Assembly (NCBI GenBank): GCA_018268035.1
Contig: JAFDXI010000102.1
Location: forward strand, 186,001-250,000
Direction: 5' to 3'
DNA length: 64,000 nucleotides
Source: Bacteroidota bacterium
Lineage (GTDB): Bacteria > Bacteroidota > Bacteroidia > Chitinophagales > Chitinophagaceae
A model generated the notes under the pieces. It was given only the letters and a program-made list of their open reading frames with translations, had not been told where the DNA came from and did no database searches. This document shows, piece by piece, positions 8,652-18,157 of the stretch (position 1 is the stretch's first letter; each line of letters opens with the position of its first letter). A program made the position numbers and the translations under genes.

Positions 8652-8964
8652 TGCTTGTAATGCTTAAAACAGATTTAATTGTTTTCAAACTCCACTTTAT
8701 AATAGATGTTATTATGACTTTATCCATTTTTTCTAATAATGCAAAAAATATTTTTGTTACAGGAGCAATCAGCTTCACTGTATCGGAATAATTAATATTC
8801 CTGTTGTGGTCAATTGCATAATCATGAATATCATTTTCACTCCAGGTTTTGGCTATGGTATGATAAGTCAAAAGAAGCGTTTTGATAATGGAAATACAAA
8901 CTAATATTATTCTTATAAAAAGCAGAAGCATCAGGATAATCATAACTGTTGAAGAATATGCATG

Positions 8965-8980
8965 CGGCAGTTACCTGCCG
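8965..8980. other. Perfect 6-bp GC hairpin downstream of the 9038 gene
   Basis: CGGCAG and CTGCCG flank the loop TTAC. It lies about 60 bases after the stop of the minus-strand gene ending at 9038. No T-run follows on that strand, so a role in RNA 3'-end formation or stability is only possible. Confidence 0.35.
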
Positions 8981-9037
8981 TAATGCACATAATACAAGCA
9001 ATGCTCTAATGAGCTATTGTATAAAAAGGGGAAATAT

Positions 9038-9595
9038 TTAAGCTTCGGGAGGTTGCTCAGGCATTGTGCCTTCTCCCTTTAATAAAGCAAATAAAGATTC
9101 ATGTGGATAGGACACAACTTCTTGTAAAAAAATTCCGGTATTGAAAGTTGTGTTTTGAATTTCTTCATAATCGCTGGTCGAAAATTTTATTACATGCCCA
9201 TTATCTCCGGATTTTTGGGAAGTATTATTATCCTGGAATTCATTAGTCATTTTGCAATAATTGCTTTTTGCGTTGAGCAATTGTGTTTTCTGTTCATCCG
9301 GAAGGCAAAGCAATATTAAGTTTCCCTGCGAAATTTTTTGTTTAACATAGTGATATACTTTACCATTCAAGGTTATCTCACCATCTTTTCTTTCAAAATT
9401 TTTTGAGTCCTGGATATAAGGCATTGATAAAGGAACTGTGAGCGTGATAAGGTCAGCGTCATTATAATTATTCTTGTCTATTGTAGCTGCTATTGTAGAA
9501 TCTGCATTTTTTTCCAATGCAAAAAACAAAAGCTTGTATCCAATAAAATTGAATAGTAATAATGCAAGTAGTGCTATGGTGGCAACTTTTTTCAT
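9038..9595 (-). CDS. Hypothetical exported or membrane-anchored protein
   Basis: 185 residues from the ATG giving MKKVATIALLALLLFNFIGYKLLFF, a signal peptide or N-terminal anchor; an in-frame TTG 18 bases upstream is possible but less likely. The rest is polar with no membrane segment, and ends in a Pro/Glu-rich tail. I recognise no family. A T-rich intrinsic terminator at 9639-9675 separates it from the genes at 9719-12064, so it is expressed independently. It is probably located in the periplasm. Confidence 0.65.
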   Translation of the reverse strand: MKKVATIALLALLLFNFIGYKLLFFALEKNADSTIAATIDKNNYNDADLITLTVPLSMPYIQDSKNFERKDGEITLNGKVYHYVKQKISQGNLILLCLPDEQKTQLLNAKSNYCKMTNEFQDNNTSQKSGDNGHVIKFSTSDYEEIQNTTFNTGIFLQEVVSYPHESLFALLKGEGTMPEQPPEA

Positions 9596-9638
9596 GCTCA
9601 AAAGCATGCGCAAATTATAATATTAAGAAATACAATAC

Positions 9639-9675
9639 AAAAAAAATCTACAGCACTTTTTCAGGCGCTGTAGAT
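9639..9675 (-). terminator. Intrinsic terminator after the ClC / 142-aa membrane protein pair
   Basis: On the minus strand ATCTACAGC pairs with GCTGTAGAT across a 12-base loop and is followed by eight T residues. It sits 44 bases downstream of the gene ending at 9719. Confidence 0.85.
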
Positions 9676-9718
9676 TAAAAGCTAAATATTATTATATTAA
9701 TATTCTGCCGGATAAATA

Positions 9719-10147
9719 TTAGCTAAAAACTTTTTCGTGATTATATAAATACGGTACGTAGAAAACTATAAATGCACCTAAAATTATTATACTTCCGGAA
9801 AGCAGTTCCTGAAACTGTTTTGAGACAAGGGCATCGTCAGAGCGCTGCACCTGCATGGCATAATAAACAGCTACTACTGTAAGTATAATAAATATAACCC
9901 TGTATAATATGCTTCCACCTTTTACATGGTGATGGAGGAAGTAAAAAAATATCCCGGCAATGGTTACAATTACTATTGAACACATAATAATGGAGGAGAC
10001 ATTGATGAGCTCTGACGGGTTATAATCAGTAATAGCACGGAAACCAAAATTGAAAATAAGGTTGGTAAATGTTGCAAATATGCCGGCAAATAAGCCCGCG
10101 AGTACTGATTTTGAGAATTCTGTTTGTTCGTAATCGTAATTCTTCAT
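9719..10147 (-). CDS. Hypothetical four-helix membrane protein
   Basis: 142 residues with four hydrophobic segments (roughly 16-36, 51-71, 81-99, 117-133) and short polar ends. No family recognised. It lies 24 bases downstream of the ClC channel gene, on the same strand, and is followed by a strong terminator, so the two are almost certainly co-transcribed. That suggests a role linked to ion homeostasis or the envelope, but nothing in the sequence shows this directly. Confidence 0.7.
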   Translation of the reverse strand: MKNYDYEQTEFSKSVLAGLFAGIFATFTNLIFNFGFRAITDYNPSELINVSSIIMCSIVIVTIAGIFFYFLHHHVKGGSILYRVIFIILTVVAVYYAMQVQRSDDALVSKQFQELLSGSIIILGAFIVFYVPYLYNHEKVFS

Positions 10148-10171
10148 AAAAACTTTTTTAGTGTGGCAAAG

Positions 10172-12064
10172 TTATGGAGTATCTTCTTTTAAAAATTTTG
10201 AATGTACAAAAGTCCGTCCTTTTATTAATAATTTTCTTGTCCTTCTTTTTACCGAAATGGAAACATGGTAATCATTTTCTTCTTTCTGCTGGTCACTGTA
10301 AGCCTGTAAAATATCATTAGCAGTAATAACTCCTATAACTTTTTTATTCATTGCCGGGTCAATGACTGCTATTGACTGCATATTACAATCACCCATTATT
10401 TCAGATACTGAAGCCAGGCTATGTTGTGCATACACTGCTGGCAGGTCTTTTGTAAAGATGTCCTCTATTAATAAAGACGAACCATCAACATCATTTGCCA
10501 ACAATTTACCTGTTTCCACGTAACCCACAAAATTCTCATGTTTATTGGTAACTACAAAAAGATTATTCTGGTAACTGCTGATATTATTTAATAGCCATTG
10601 TCTGATATCAGAAACCTTATTGTCTAAACAAATCATTACAGGTGCAGTATCCATAACATTTAATACACTGATATTTTCAAGCACATCAGGTTTGAATGCA
10701 TTAGGCGCTTTGATGCCTCTTCTTTCAATTCGCTCTGTCATAATGCTTCCTTTCATTAAAAAAAAGGATACAAAGTATGCAGCGGTACAAGCGCCAATTA
10801 AAGGTAATAATGCATGTGGCTGTGCCGTGGTTTCCATTAAAAAGACAATAGAAGTGAGAATAGCCCTTGATGCGCCGGCAAACATAGCAGCCATACCGAC
10901 GAGCGCTGCTGTTGCAACATTTATTCCGCATTCAGGGAAAATCTTTAAAACCAATAGACCCAATAACGCCCCTGTGCCACCACCGATTGTAAACAATGGT
11001 GCCAATGTACCACCAGAGGTGCCACTACTTAATGCTATAACCCATGAAAGATATTTAAGAAAGCAAAGAGCAAATAAAATATTTAATGGTAATGTACCTG
11101 TCAGAAGGTTGGTGATATTAGAATAGCCAACACCTAAAGTAGCAGGTGCAAAGTATCCAATGATGCCCACGGCCACTGCACCAATAGCAGGCCACCACAT
11201 CCAGTGAACAGGCAGCTTTTCAAAATAATCTTCCAATAAATAAACTGATCTTGACACGGCTGCTGCAATCACACCTGTGATAGCGCCTAAAGCAACATAA
11301 GTGGTTAATGCAATACCTGAAGCCACCGGGATATCGGGCATATTAAAAACCGGTTCCTGTCCAAAAAATACCAGGTGCATAGCTGCACCAGTAGCACAAG
11401 ACAAAGCAACAGGGATAATAGAACGTGGGGAAAATTCAAACAACAACAATTCTATGGCCAATAAAGTAGCAGCTAAAGGGCTACCGAAAATAGCAGCCAT
11501 ACCAGCACAGGCACCAGCTGCAAGCATTATCTTTCTTTCTCCGGCAGAAATGCGCATTATTTGTCCACTCACAGAACCAAATGCACCTCCGGTAGCAATG
11601 ATAGGGCCTTCTGCGCCAAAAGGGCCGCCTGTACCAATAGATATTGCGGCTGAAATAGGTTTTAAAAAAGTAAGCTTTACGGGTATTTTACTTTCGCCTG
11701 TTATAATTTTTTCCATTGCTTCAGGAATCCCATGACCTCTTACTGCTGCTGAACCAAATCTTGCAATGATACCAACAATTACACTTCCCACAATTGGCAC
11801 AAACACCACCATCCACCCCAATGTATTATGTAAAGGTGTGGCCGGCTCAAAAGAAAATTTCCCGTAAAATGAAATATTGGTTATACAGTCAATCAACATC
11901 ACAAGCCCTTTTGCAATTACACCAATAACTAATGCATTGATGATTGCCTGGAGACTTAAGAAAAAAACCCTGCCTGTAACCTGCTGTTCTTTTTCAGATA
12001 CAGTTTCAGGGGTAAAAGTTTCATCTAATGTTGGAGATACCGGTATGCTGCTTGATTGACCCAT
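10172..12064 (-). CDS. ClC-family chloride channel/transporter with C-terminal CBS pair
   Basis: 630 residues from ATG 12064 (MGQSSSIP); an upstream in-frame start would add seven residues. The membrane domain has the ClC selectivity signatures: GHGIPE for GSGIPE, GPFGAEGPI containing the gating glutamate, and GGTLAPLF for GxFxP. Two CBS domains follow (about residues 470-590), with ENISVLNVMDTAPVMICLDNKV and a second unit ending VIGVITANDIL; such pairs sense nucleotides or ionic strength. The gating Glu is present, which allows H+/Cl- exchange, but transporter and channel cannot be told apart here. Operon partner: the 142-residue membrane protein. Confidence 0.92.
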   Translation of the reverse strand: MGQSSSIPVSPTLDETFTPETVSEKEQQVTGRVFFLSLQAIINALVIGVIAKGLVMLIDCITNISFYGKFSFEPATPLHNTLGWMVVFVPIVGSVIVGIIARFGSAAVRGHGIPEAMEKIITGESKIPVKLTFLKPISAAISIGTGGPFGAEGPIIATGGAFGSVSGQIMRISAGERKIMLAAGACAGMAAIFGSPLAATLLAIELLLFEFSPRSIIPVALSCATGAAMHLVFFGQEPVFNMPDIPVASGIALTTYVALGAITGVIAAAVSRSVYLLEDYFEKLPVHWMWWPAIGAVAVGIIGYFAPATLGVGYSNITNLLTGTLPLNILFALCFLKYLSWVIALSSGTSGGTLAPLFTIGGGTGALLGLLVLKIFPECGINVATAALVGMAAMFAGASRAILTSIVFLMETTAQPHALLPLIGACTAAYFVSFFLMKGSIMTERIERRGIKAPNAFKPDVLENISVLNVMDTAPVMICLDNKVSDIRQWLLNNISSYQNNLFVVTNKHENFVGYVETGKLLANDVDGSSLLIEDIFTKDLPAVYAQHSLASVSEIMGDCNMQSIAVIDPAMNKKVIGVITANDILQAYSDQQKEENDYHVSISVKRRTRKLLIKGRTFVHSKFLKEDTP

Positions 12065-12747
12065 TTTAAATTTTGAAGGGCACAAAAATATACTAAAAAT
12101 TTTTTCTTGTAAATTATATTAAGCAATAAACATCATTAATATTTTTTTAAAAGGGTTTGTAAAAGGAGTTGGATATAAAAATATTTTTTTGAATGATTAC
12201 AATATGGTTACTACATGAATAATTTTTTATTTATAAAAAAACAATACAATGTAGGTTTAAAAGAAGTTAGTTTGATAAGGCATTTTAAATTTATCTCAAA
12301 CCATTTAAGTTTTTGTTGTTGAATGAATGGAAGTTTTTTGTGCTCGGACAACTATATATTTTTTTGTCAAATTTTTTTTAAATCCTTATTTGTAAAAGAT
12401 TGAATTTGGACTGTAACCATTACTGATTTGAAATCCGTTATGAATTGATTTATTAACTTTCGGTACATTAACTAATACGCTTTTTCAAAAAGAACGAAAC
12501 CGCAGAATCCTTACCAGATAAGGGCTTTAGAGGATCAAAATTTTTTTGCGGAGCAACAGTGATTGAGAATTAAAAAAGAAAGGTTATAAAAATGAGTCTG
12601 ATTATCAAGATTTATATTTTAAAAAAAATCAAGCGAATCTTGAGATAGAACAGATATGGTTTACAATTTTCAGTAAAACAAATTATACAAACAAAAACTG
12701 CGAAGCTTTTTTGCTCCGCAGTAAGTATATTTTATTTGCAGCAAAAA
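12065..12747. other. Intergenic stretch without recognised gene
   Basis: About 680 bases, very AT-rich, with many short poly-T runs. I see no coding reading on either strand. A GC-richer patch at 12505-12560 contains CCTTACCAGATAAGG, faintly like the palindromic core of the 26461/31949 repeat. The terminator of the SWIB gene lies at its right end. Confidence 0.5.
12690..12721 (-). terminator. Intrinsic terminator of the SWIB-domain gene
   Basis: On the minus strand CTGCGGAGC and GCTTCGCAG pair with one mismatch around a loop of six A residues, followed by five T residues. It begins 27 bases after the gene's stop. Confidence 0.85.
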
Positions 12748-13068
12748 TTATTTTTTGATATTATCATTAACAATCTTAGCTAAGTCAAACATAGAAACCT
12801 GGTCTTTACCAAACAATGGTTTTAGTTTTGCATCTGCATTAATCATGCGTTTGTTCTTTTTGTCCTGCAGGTTATTTTTCTTGATATAATCCCACATCTT
12901 CTTAACGATTTCAGTACGTGGAGCTGGTTTATTACCAATTACTGCAGCCAACTTGTCGCCAGGAGTTAATGGCGCCATGAATGCTGCGTTTGGTTTTCTT
13001 GCAGGTTTCTTTGCTGCTGCTTTTTTTGGAGCGGCCTTTTTTGGAGCGGCTTTTTTTGCTGTTGCCAT
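12748..13068 (-). CDS. SWIB/MDM2-domain protein with basic Lys/Ala N-terminal tail
   Basis: 106 residues. The first 30 are an imperfect repeat of KKAAP units, a histone-H1-like basic tail; from about residue 32 follows a SWIB domain (PLTPGDKLAAVIG, RTEIVKKMWDYIKKNNLQD, INADAKLKPLFGKDQVSMFDL). In eukaryotes SWIB domains belong to chromatin-remodelling complexes; stand-alone bacterial forms occur in Bacteroidota and Chlamydiae and are presumed DNA-associated. The Lys/Ala repeat is visible in the DNA as a short tandem repeat near 13015-13055, prone to length change. It is monocistronic, with its own terminator and a 300-base upstream region. Confidence 0.9.
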   Translation of the reverse strand: MATAKKAAPKKAAPKKAAAKKPARKPNAAFMAPLTPGDKLAAVIGNKPAPRTEIVKKMWDYIKKNNLQDKKNKRMINADAKLKPLFGKDQVSMFDLAKIVNDNIKK

Positions 13069-13369
13069 GATGTTTTAAAATTTAAAGAGTTATTATTTAT
13101 TTCAAGCCTTGTTTTTTATGGCTTTCAAGGGAGAAAGATACATATACTGCTATCACATTACCTAATAAATAACTTACATTTAATTCACATTATTGCAGGG
13201 ATGGTGAATAATTCTCCCGGGGAGATTAGTCATTTTTCACCTTTTAAATTTTTTTTCATCATGTTTTGAATAGCTTTCCTTTTCTAATTATTATCAGATG
13301 AACAGATTATTTGCACATAAATAATGAGCGACAATTGATGCAACAACTTTCTTTTCATCTATGAGAGGG
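13069..13369. other. Intergenic stretch with nested inverted repeat
   Basis: No gene seen. GGTGAA at 13203-13208 is matched by TTCACC at 13236-13241, enclosing an inner near-palindrome TTCTCCCGGGGAGATT at 13212-13227; a T-rich run follows on the plus strand. It looks like a terminator or operator, but no plus-strand gene ends before it. Confidence 0.4.
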
Positions 13370-15397
13370 CTATTTCCTTATATATGTTTTCTTATCAACA
13401 CCAATTCCTTTCAATGTCAATGATTTCCATTGTTTTGGCAATGTTGTTTTAATTTGTGTTATTCCTTTAGAAGTGATATCAAGCCCGCCAAATCCCATTA
13501 AAACACTTTGTAAAATACCTCCGGCGCCAGTGGCAAAATATGGATTGGTTCCACCTTTTGTTTCTGCAATCACTCTGAATGGTGGGTTTAAATTTGGTTC
13601 ATAAGCTTCTTTAAACCAATGATAAGCTTTTTCACCATCACCCAACCTTGAATATAATAATGCAAAAATTCCCTGTGTCATTGCAGGTGTGCCTTCATTT
13701 GGCACCCGGGTAGAATAATATTCAAGGTCTTCCCTGATTTGAGTGGTATCTGTAATCATTTTTAAAGGATATGCCAGCAGGTTCACATCAGCCTGTTTGA
13801 TACCTTCTCCTTTATATTGCGCATGCTCCATTGTAATCCCGTTACTCATTTTTAGTATCGGTATGTTGTCTGCAACATTTTGCCAGTCAATGTTCCATTG
13901 CAGCCCTAAAATTTTTGCAGCATTTATTGCATATCTCATGTTCGCAATTGCCGCAGCGTTAGTAAATGCATCATTGTCCACATTCTCTGCCCACTCATCA
14001 GCGGCCACCACATTATTGATATCGTAATGATGTGGGCCATTACGTTCTACACGGCTTGCCCAGAAATCAGCAGTTGCAGAAAGTATTGGCCAACCTTCAC
14101 GGCGCAACCATGCTGTATCCTGTGTGACACAAAAATAATTCCATGCAGCTATTGCCACATCAGCAGTAATGTGATGTTCAAACGGGCCACTAAGTGCCCA
14201 CACCGGTGTTTCTTCCACTCCTGACTCAGCACTTTCCCATGGGAACATGGCACCTTTATATCCGTGTGAAAATGCATTGTGCTTTGCTTCTTCCAAACGG
14301 TTGAAACGGTACTCTACCATCGTCTTTGCCAGCTCGGGATGCAAGACTAAAAGTGCTGGGAACATCCATACATCTGCATCCCAAAACACATGACCGTTAT
14401 ATCCCAAACCACTTAGCCCCATAGGTGATAATGAATAACCGGTACCAGCTCTTGTAAACGCATATAAATGATAAAGCATGCTATGCACATCCTGTTGCGA
14501 CTGCGGGTCGCCTTCTATGACAATATCACTCGTCCATAAACTATCCCATGCCCTGTTATGAAATTCCATCAATCTTTTTTTGCCTTCCAGTTTTGCAAAA
14601 ATTGTGAGGCGTTCTGCTTCATTCAGTGGGTCTGGGTCTTGTGCAGATGTGATGGATGAACCGGCTACAGAATAGTTATATGTAGTACCTGTTTTTATTG
14701 TTTTGTAAAATTTCATCAGGTGCATATTGTTGTCCCACATCTCATGAATGACTTTTGGTTCACTGCCATGTGGTTCATCAAACAAAAATGAATTGGAGGC
14801 ACACATTAATAATTTTCCCGTTGGGGATTTTGCCTGTGATGTAAGCAAAGAAATGGTTACATGTGGCCTGTCAATTTCATTATAATAATTTTCTACATCG
14901 CGTAGAGCATCCGGCGCCTGCATCACACTGGCTGCTGTGATGGTGATATCTTTTTTTGCAGTAATACTCATGTTCATTAAAACAGTGTAAGGCAATTGGC
15001 GCAATGCATAATATGTGTAAGAAATGCTGGCTTTGTCACCATAATCAAAGCTTGTGGTGAATGCAGCATGGTGCATATCTAATTGCTGTTTGAAATTGGA
15101 GACTGAATTTGCATCCAATCTTTTACCATCCACTTCAAGATACATATCCAGGAGGTTGAAGCTGCGCAGGAAATTGCTAACACGTCCTCTTCCATACAAA
15201 TCATAAGCCCCGGCCAACACCACATCTTTCACTTTAAATGGTTCAGGAGATGAAACTATTCCTATCATTCCATTGGCTACTGTAATCCCATAATAATTGG
15301 ATGGATCAATTTTATCCGCCTTAATTATCCATGAGTCCTGGGAAAAAGAAGATAGTGAATAGCATAATGAGAATAGCAATATCAAAATCCTTTTCAT
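13370..15397 (-). CDS. Secreted glycoside hydrolase family 65-type enzyme
   Basis: 675 residues from ATG 15397; the start was chosen because it gives the signal peptide KRILILLFSLCYSLSSFSQ, while the longer reading does not. The protein has the GH65 plan: N-terminal beta-sandwich, then an (alpha/alpha)6 barrel with GHVFWDADVWMFPALLVLHPE, HGYKGAMFPWES, and the catalytic region AADEWAENVDNDAFTNAA containing the conserved general-acid Glu. Family members are disaccharide phosphorylases (trehalose, maltose, kojibiose) or acid trehalases. A secreted form suits hydrolysis rather than phosphorolysis, so an acid-trehalase-like role is the better guess. No sugar transporter is adjacent. Confidence 0.85.
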   Translation of the reverse strand: MKRILILLFSLCYSLSSFSQDSWIIKADKIDPSNYYGITVANGMIGIVSSPEPFKVKDVVLAGAYDLYGRGRVSNFLRSFNLLDMYLEVDGKRLDANSVSNFKQQLDMHHAAFTTSFDYGDKASISYTYYALRQLPYTVLMNMSITAKKDITITAASVMQAPDALRDVENYYNEIDRPHVTISLLTSQAKSPTGKLLMCASNSFLFDEPHGSEPKVIHEMWDNNMHLMKFYKTIKTGTTYNYSVAGSSITSAQDPDPLNEAERLTIFAKLEGKKRLMEFHNRAWDSLWTSDIVIEGDPQSQQDVHSMLYHLYAFTRAGTGYSLSPMGLSGLGYNGHVFWDADVWMFPALLVLHPELAKTMVEYRFNRLEEAKHNAFSHGYKGAMFPWESAESGVEETPVWALSGPFEHHITADVAIAAWNYFCVTQDTAWLRREGWPILSATADFWASRVERNGPHHYDINNVVAADEWAENVDNDAFTNAAAIANMRYAINAAKILGLQWNIDWQNVADNIPILKMSNGITMEHAQYKGEGIKQADVNLLAYPLKMITDTTQIREDLEYYSTRVPNEGTPAMTQGIFALLYSRLGDGEKAYHWFKEAYEPNLNPPFRVIAETKGGTNPYFATGAGGILQSVLMGFGGLDITSKGITQIKTTLPKQWKSLTLKGIGVDKKTYIRK

Positions 15398-15476
15398 AAC
15401 ATAAATTGATTGATGAAAATAGTGGTGAAATGTGAATGCAATTACTTTCAAACAAACTAAAAGTAGAAAAAAAATA

Positions 15477-16052
15477 TCAGTTAGCAGGTAAGGTACTGTC
15501 TGGAACGTTTAATGGGCCTTTGGCATTAAAGATAGTATAGTGGTTGAAGTTTTGGTCTGCTGTCATACCAGTTCCATCAAGGTGCTCATCAGGTTTACGT
15601 ATGTGAACAGAATCATTGGTGTAAATAATTGCTTTATCCTGATCCCACCATAAAGTATTGGTGCGAATGGTATCACCCTGCATATTAAAAAATATCACAC
15701 TGTCTTTTAAAAAGACTAGTCGTTTGTTTGTATAATATAATCCATATTTTGCAAACAATTTGCTTTGCACTTTATTAGTACTGTCATAAAAATCTACCCT
15801 TAATGTTTTAGGAAATACTGTTTTGGGTGAATCTGCATCTTGTTGCATTGTCATCAATGGTGCTGTAAGTTTTGCACGTAAATCACCATCCTGGCTCAGG
15901 AAACTTTCTACATTTGTTGCAATATCTGTAGGAATAACCTTTTTGGCAAGGTCTTGTACTTCCTGATAATTATTGTGGCAACCCCAAACAAAAAAGCAGC
16001 CACAAACAGCGACTGCCTTTATAATATTTTTTCTATGGAGTTGCTTAATCAT
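15477..16052 (-). CDS. lptC: LptC, LPS export periplasmic protein
   Basis: 191 residues. An N-terminal hydrophobic segment (IIKAVAVCGCFFVWGC) acts as anchor and contains a lipobox-like Cys. The body has the LptC/OstA-like beta-jellyroll pattern, with FYDSTNKVQSKLFAKYGLYY and the strand repeats around TIRTNTLWWDQDKAIIYTNDSV and DGTGMTADQNFNHYTI. LptC bridges the LptBFG exporter and LptA during lipopolysaccharide transport. Its start overlaps the porin-like gene upstream by 8 bases, giving the chain LON-domain gene, coaX, porin-like gene, lptC, typical of Bacteroidota. Confidence 0.85.
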   Translation of the reverse strand: MIKQLHRKNIIKAVAVCGCFFVWGCHNNYQEVQDLAKKVIPTDIATNVESFLSQDGDLRAKLTAPLMTMQQDADSPKTVFPKTLRVDFYDSTNKVQSKLFAKYGLYYTNKRLVFLKDSVIFFNMQGDTIRTNTLWWDQDKAIIYTNDSVHIRKPDEHLDGTGMTADQNFNHYTIFNAKGPLNVPDSTLPAN

Positions 16053-17433
16053 ATTTCCGCTTGATAAACCAAATATCGCTTAAAGATAATCCCACAGAAA
16101 ATTTAAAAAAGTTTTCTGTAATATTATTAACATTCGAACCCCTTTTACCAAACTCCAATGCAGTATTAATCATTGTAAACTGGTTATCATAAGAATGGAA
16201 TTTTCTTAAATTGAAAGAATAACCAATAGTGAATGCCTGGACTTTATATCCATTTCCATCTGCATTAATATAATCTTTGCCTGTATAATATCCTACCCTG
16301 TAAGTGCCCGTACTAAAAATGCTTTTACCTGTTGAAGGGTTTGGTGAAAATTCAGCACCTGCCCTTATCATCCAGCTATTCATCACCTGATCTGGTGCAC
16401 CATAAAACCGGTATTTAGACCATTGTGCAGCGGAGTAATCAACCCCAATGCCCCATTTTCTATATTGAAAAGGGCCATTCACGATATATTTAGTCAACAT
16501 AAAACCACCTGTATAGCTAACAGGTAAATTTATTTTTCCGTGTATTGTTTCGCCTTTTAAGACACTATCTATCGGCACAATTTCTCCTGCATCACTGTAT
16601 GTAATTGTTTGTCGGGTGATATACCTAGATGCATCCAGATTTTGTTGCAATGTACCGGATGCGCCAAGCCCGAGCACTAAGACATCCCTTAATTTACTAA
16701 CCGGGTTTATGTGATGAGCAACTGTAATATTGGCTTGAAAACCTGGTGAAAAAAATAAGCCCCAATATCTTGTTGTATCAGTGGAATTTGATTGGTACCA
16801 GTTTTGAAAACTACTGTCAGCGGGGAACCCAATTTTGGTACTGATAAATTTTGTACCCCATTCATATCCTGTATTAAACCCTAAGCTGAAACTATTAAAT
16901 GCTTTTGCAGAATCTTTACTCCTCCATGTTTTGCCAATGCCGAGATACACCTGGTTCATACCACCATCACCATCATATAAATTCTGCAGGCTGTCTTTAT
17001 ATCCTAAACTATCATAGTTTATTGACTTGCCTTCACTGATACTGTAATTGATCCTTGTAGATGGCCGTAACCCAAATACAAGACCCAATCTTGCTTTCCT
17101 GCTAAGTGGAAGACCCAATTGCAAATAAGAAGGCATAAAATTAACCGACTTATAATTTTCAGGTGGTACAGCACTTAATAAAGTTCTCGAATCTATGCTG
17201 ATACCAATATCATAAGTCACCAGGTTTATAGAACCATAACTGGCAGGATTAATAGTATTGATTGCCTGTGGGCTTGTAAAAGCTGCACTTAATCCACCCA
17301 TTCCGCGTGATGCAATGCTTTGTTGTGGGTATATATCACCGATGCCATACCTTGAAAATGGTGAGTTTTCCTGGCCGTATGAAACTATAGAAATAATTAA
17401 AAATGCTGCGCTGAAAGAAAAATATTTAGCCAT
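16045..17433 (-). CDS. FadL/PorV-like outer membrane protein
   Basis: 462 residues from ATG 17433 (the frame is open slightly further). Signal peptide MAKYFSFSAAFLIISIVSYG, then the N-terminal motif NSPFSRYGIGDIYPQQSIASRGMGGLSAAF, which is typical of FadL-like barrels in Bacteroidota that sit between coaX and lptC. The remainder is alternating hydrophobic strands with many aromatic residues. The gene overlaps coaX by 8 bases and lptC by 8, so translation is coupled. Function is not known; hydrophobic-substrate transport or an envelope assembly role are the family-based options. Confidence 0.8.
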   Translation of the reverse strand: MAKYFSFSAAFLIISIVSYGQENSPFSRYGIGDIYPQQSIASRGMGGLSAAFTSPQAINTINPASYGSINLVTYDIGISIDSRTLLSAVPPENYKSVNFMPSYLQLGLPLSRKARLGLVFGLRPSTRINYSISEGKSINYDSLGYKDSLQNLYDGDGGMNQVYLGIGKTWRSKDSAKAFNSFSLGFNTGYEWGTKFISTKIGFPADSSFQNWYQSNSTDTTRYWGLFFSPGFQANITVAHHINPVSKLRDVLVLGLGASGTLQQNLDASRYITRQTITYSDAGEIVPIDSVLKGETIHGKINLPVSYTGGFMLTKYIVNGPFQYRKWGIGVDYSAAQWSKYRFYGAPDQVMNSWMIRAGAEFSPNPSTGKSIFSTGTYRVGYYTGKDYINADGNGYKVQAFTIGYSFNLRKFHSYDNQFTMINTALEFGKRGSNVNNITENFFKFSVGLSLSDIWFIKRKYD

Positions 17434-18151
17434 TGGTTTCACTAAGTGCATACAAACCTTTGAAGATTAATTGAGGGTTTGCAAATATCTTGTTTTTGAG
17501 AAGAGGCACAAAAAAGCGCATATCACCTCCGGTTAAATGCACGTTAAAGTTGCCATATCTCATAGCATATTCATCAATCATGCCATCCATTTCTTTGGCT
17601 ATACCCATTATTGCACCACTTTGTAAATTTGTTTTTGTATCATATCCCACTAATGGAAAATTGGAATCTGCTGTCACCAATGGCAGCTTTGCAGTAAACT
17701 GATGCATAGCATTTAACCGCATTTCAAGACCCGGAGATATGGAGCCTCCTAAAAATTCATGGAATTTATTTATAAAATTATATGTGATGCAGGAACCCAT
17801 ACCAATAACAAGATTATGTTGTTTTGGATAAAAATAAACCGCTGCAGCCACCAGTGCCAGCCTGTCTGCGCCAATTGTTTCGGGTTTGCCAACTGGCGTA
17901 GTAAAAGGCAATTGAGAAGTATTGTTCAATTTATGAAACCGGGTGTGGCTGGCCAATACATTTTCTATTTCAGGGTTATGATTGATGACAGATGATAAAA
18001 TAGATTTTGTGGGTTTGTATTGCTCAATAATTTTTTCAATAGCAATGCTGTCGTCGCTTTCCAGTATTGCGCTGTCTGTAATTTCCTTTTCTTTAAAAAC
18101 AGCATATTTTAAGCGTGTGTTTCCAAAGTCTAAGCAGAGTGTGGTAGTCAT
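17426..18151 (-). CDS. coaX: Type III pantothenate kinase
   Basis: 241 residues. It phosphorylates pantothenate, the first step to coenzyme A. The ASKHA-fold motifs are clear: DFGNTRLKYAVF at residues 8-19 (phosphate loop with the essential Asp), GADRLALVAA near residue 100, GMGSCITYNF near 118, SPGLEMRLNAMHQFTAKLP near 140, and LTGGD near the C-terminus. Type III enzymes are insensitive to CoA feedback and need a monovalent cation. Start at 18151 follows the LON-domain stop by 6 bases. Confidence 0.95.
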   Translation of the reverse strand: MTTTLCLDFGNTRLKYAVFKEKEITDSAILESDDSIAIEKIIEQYKPTKSILSSVINHNPEIENVLASHTRFHKLNNTSQLPFTTPVGKPETIGADRLALVAAAVYFYPKQHNLVIGMGSCITYNFINKFHEFLGGSISPGLEMRLNAMHQFTAKLPLVTADSNFPLVGYDTKTNLQSGAIMGIAKEMDGMIDEYAMRYGNFNVHLTGGDMRFFVPLLKNKIFANPQLIFKGLYALSETNG

Positions 18152-18157
18152 GTTTAA

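Larger units (their letters stand above)
8502..9037. other. Intergenic stretch with repeated 12-mer and hairpins
   Basis: No convincing gene. The stretch holds three copies of TTGCTTGTATTA (8543-8554, 8640-8651, and inverted at 8990-9001) and two hairpins listed separately. It serves as leader and promoter region of the haloperoxidase operon on the minus strand and as trailer of the gene ending at 9038. Confidence 0.6.

Noticed and set aside
8428-8943. 171-residue minus-strand open reading frame
   Set aside because: It overlaps the haloperoxidase signal-peptide region out of frame, its last third is clearly a shadow reading, and the AT-rich first part has no recognisable domain. The stretch is better explained as leader and repeats.
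12505-12560. Possible third copy of the composite palindromic repeat
   Set aside because: Only the CCTTA/TAAGG core is recognisable and the GC-rich stem and end motif are missing; similarity is near chance.
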